Assembly (NCBI GenBank): GCA_028868895.1
Contig: JAGWTP010000023.1
Coordinates: 1 to 43,114, forward strand
Source: Burkholderiales bacterium
Lineage (GTDB): Bacteria > Pseudomonadota > Gammaproteobacteria > Burkholderiales > Burkholderiaceae_C
Reading direction: 5' to 3'
DNA length: 43,114 nucleotides
In this document: positions 42,272 to 43,114 of the stretch, one piece after another
Layout: each line of letters begins with the position of its first letter
How positions within the stretch are numbered: position 1 is the stretch's first letter
Notes under the pieces: model-generated
The model's database searches: none
What the model saw: the letters and a program-made list of their open reading frames with translations, nothing else
What the model was told of the DNA's origin: nothing
Position numbers and translations under genes: made by a program

Positions 42272-43114
42272 CACAGTCCTCGCGAATAGCGCTGCACCAG
42301 CGCCTGCTGCGCGCCGGGGCCGTCGCCGCCGATGCGCTCGCAGTGGCCGTCGGCGTGCAGCAACCAGGCGTCCTGGCGGTCGCGCAGGCACGGCACCAGG
42401 CATTCGTCGATGACGCGCTGGCGCAACTTCGCGTCGCGCACCGGCCAGGCCACCTCGATGCGGCCGAACATGTTGCGGCCCATCCAGTCGGCACTCGACA
42501 GGAACAGCGCCTGATCGGCATCGGCGTCGCCCCAGCCGAAGTAGCACACCCGCGAGTGTTCGAGGAAGCGCCCGACCACCGAGCGCACCCGGATGTTCTG
42601 GGTCACCCCCGCGATGCCGGGCGGCAGCATGCACGCGCCGCGCACGATCAGGTCGATCTCGGCGCCGTCGCGCCCGCACCGGATCAGCGCGTGGATCAGC
42701 GGCACGTCGGTCAGCGCGTTGACCTTCACGACGATGCGCGCGCGCCGTCCGGCGCGCGCCGCGGCGGCCACCTTCTCGATGTGCGCCAGCATCTGCTTGT
42801 GCAGCGTGAACGGCGCCTGCAGCAGGCATTTCAGCGGCTTCATGCGCCCCAGGCTGGCGAGTTGCTGGAACACCGCGTCGGCATCGGCCGTCAGGTCGTG
42901 CTCGGCGGTGAAGTAGCCCAGGTCGGTGTACTGGCGCGCCGTCTTCGGGTTGTAGTTGCCGGTGGACAAGTGCGCGTAGCGGCGCAGCCGGCCCTGCTCG
43001 CGGCGCGTGACCAGCAGCAGCTTGGCGTGCGTCTTCAGGCCGACGATGCCGTACACCACCTGCACGCCGACGGCTTCGAGCCGTTCGGCCCAGTTGATGT
43101 TGGCCTCTTCGTCG
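42271..43114 (-). CDS. ppk: Polyphosphate kinase 1, C-terminal part (runs off window)
   Basis: The last 280 or so residues of Ppk1, which makes polyphosphate from ATP at the membrane. The frame continues past the right edge. Visible family segments are GLKTHAKLLLVTRRE (which contains a catalytic-region His), YAHLSTGNYNPKTARQYTDLG, the Arg-rich C-terminal domain with VKVNALTDVPLIHALIRC, and SVVGRFLEHSRVCYFG. The gene is followed by sixA with a one-base overlap. Confidence 0.96.
   Translation of the reverse strand, partial: DEEANINWAERLEAVGVQVVYGIVGLKTHAKLLLVTRREQGRLRRYAHLSTGNYNPKTARQYTDLGYFTAEHDLTADADAVFQQLASLGRMKPLKCLLQAPFTLHKQMLAHIEKVAAAARAGRRARIVVKVNALTDVPLIHALIRCGRDGAEIDLIVRGACMLPPGIAGVTQNIRVRSVVGRFLEHSRVCYFGWGDADADQALFLSSADWMGRNMFGRIEVAWPVRDAKLRQRVIDECLVPCLRDRQDAWLLHADGHCERIGGDGPGAQQALVQRYSRGL

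Noticed and set aside
1-43114. Mobile-element or genomic-island borders (transposase, integrase, tRNA, inverted repeats)
   Set aside because: No such gene or repeat was found; metal genes and core genes share the same high GC and codon style, so recent transfer is not visible in this window.

Overview
The window is high-GC DNA, almost fully coding, and almost certainly chromosomal sequence of a betaproteobacterium of order Burkholderiales (Rubrivivax/Leptothrix/Ideonella-like). The evidence is protein style plus housekeeping blocks typical of that group (xseB-ispA-dxs with folE2; sixA-ppk and ppx). I read this from sequence memory only; no database search was possible. No tRNA, rRNA, insertion sequence, CRISPR array or phage gene was seen.

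Positions 1-14,100 form a copper-handling island. It has the C-terminal bulk of a CusA-type RND pump, a small SHOCT membrane protein, a Met-rich secreted protein, a methyltransferase, and a cueR-copA unit divergent from copZ with two CueR-type promoters between them. A solitary cytochrome bc1-type Rieske protein follows. A minus-strand run then encodes (in transcription order) a small secreted protein, an outer-membrane efflux lipoprotein, a two-domain multicopper oxidase, a CopI-like cupredoxin and a CusF-like copper chaperone. A Cys/His-rich DUF2946-like protein lies just upstream of that run.

Positions 14,070-19,350 hold other metal transport. A Nramp-family transporter and a DMT permease with a His-rich tail are separated by 1 nt and sit behind a Fur-box-like palindrome. 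A Zn/Cd/Pb P-type ATPase with a His-Asp repeat is divergent from a CadR/PbrR-type MerR regulator. Positions 19,380-27,782 read rightward: a BcrC-like lipid phosphatase, a PmrA/PmrB (QseB/QseC)-like two-component system behind a PmrA-like direct repeat, and an overlapping outer membrane factor/adaptor/RND permease operon.

Positions 27,816-43,114 are mostly core functions: folE2, dxs, ispA, xseB, a Rieske oxygenase, a DMT permease, a sulfurtransferase, a universal stress protein with an FNR-like box, a dienelactone hydrolase, Ppx, a giant class III cyclase/ATPase, SixA and the end of Ppk.

The main new reading is regulatory. The Met-rich gene and the solitary Rieske gene each carry a TTGAC-N4-(G/C)TCAA dyad about 29 bp upstream of a TAGCAT box, the geometry of a class II FNR/CRP promoter. 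The uspA gene has a similar dyad at class I spacing. This suggests that part of the copper island responds to oxygen or redox state as well as to copper through CueR. The other candidate novelties are the Fur-box Nramp/His-tailed DMT pair and a two-domain copper oxidase with a Met-rich extension.
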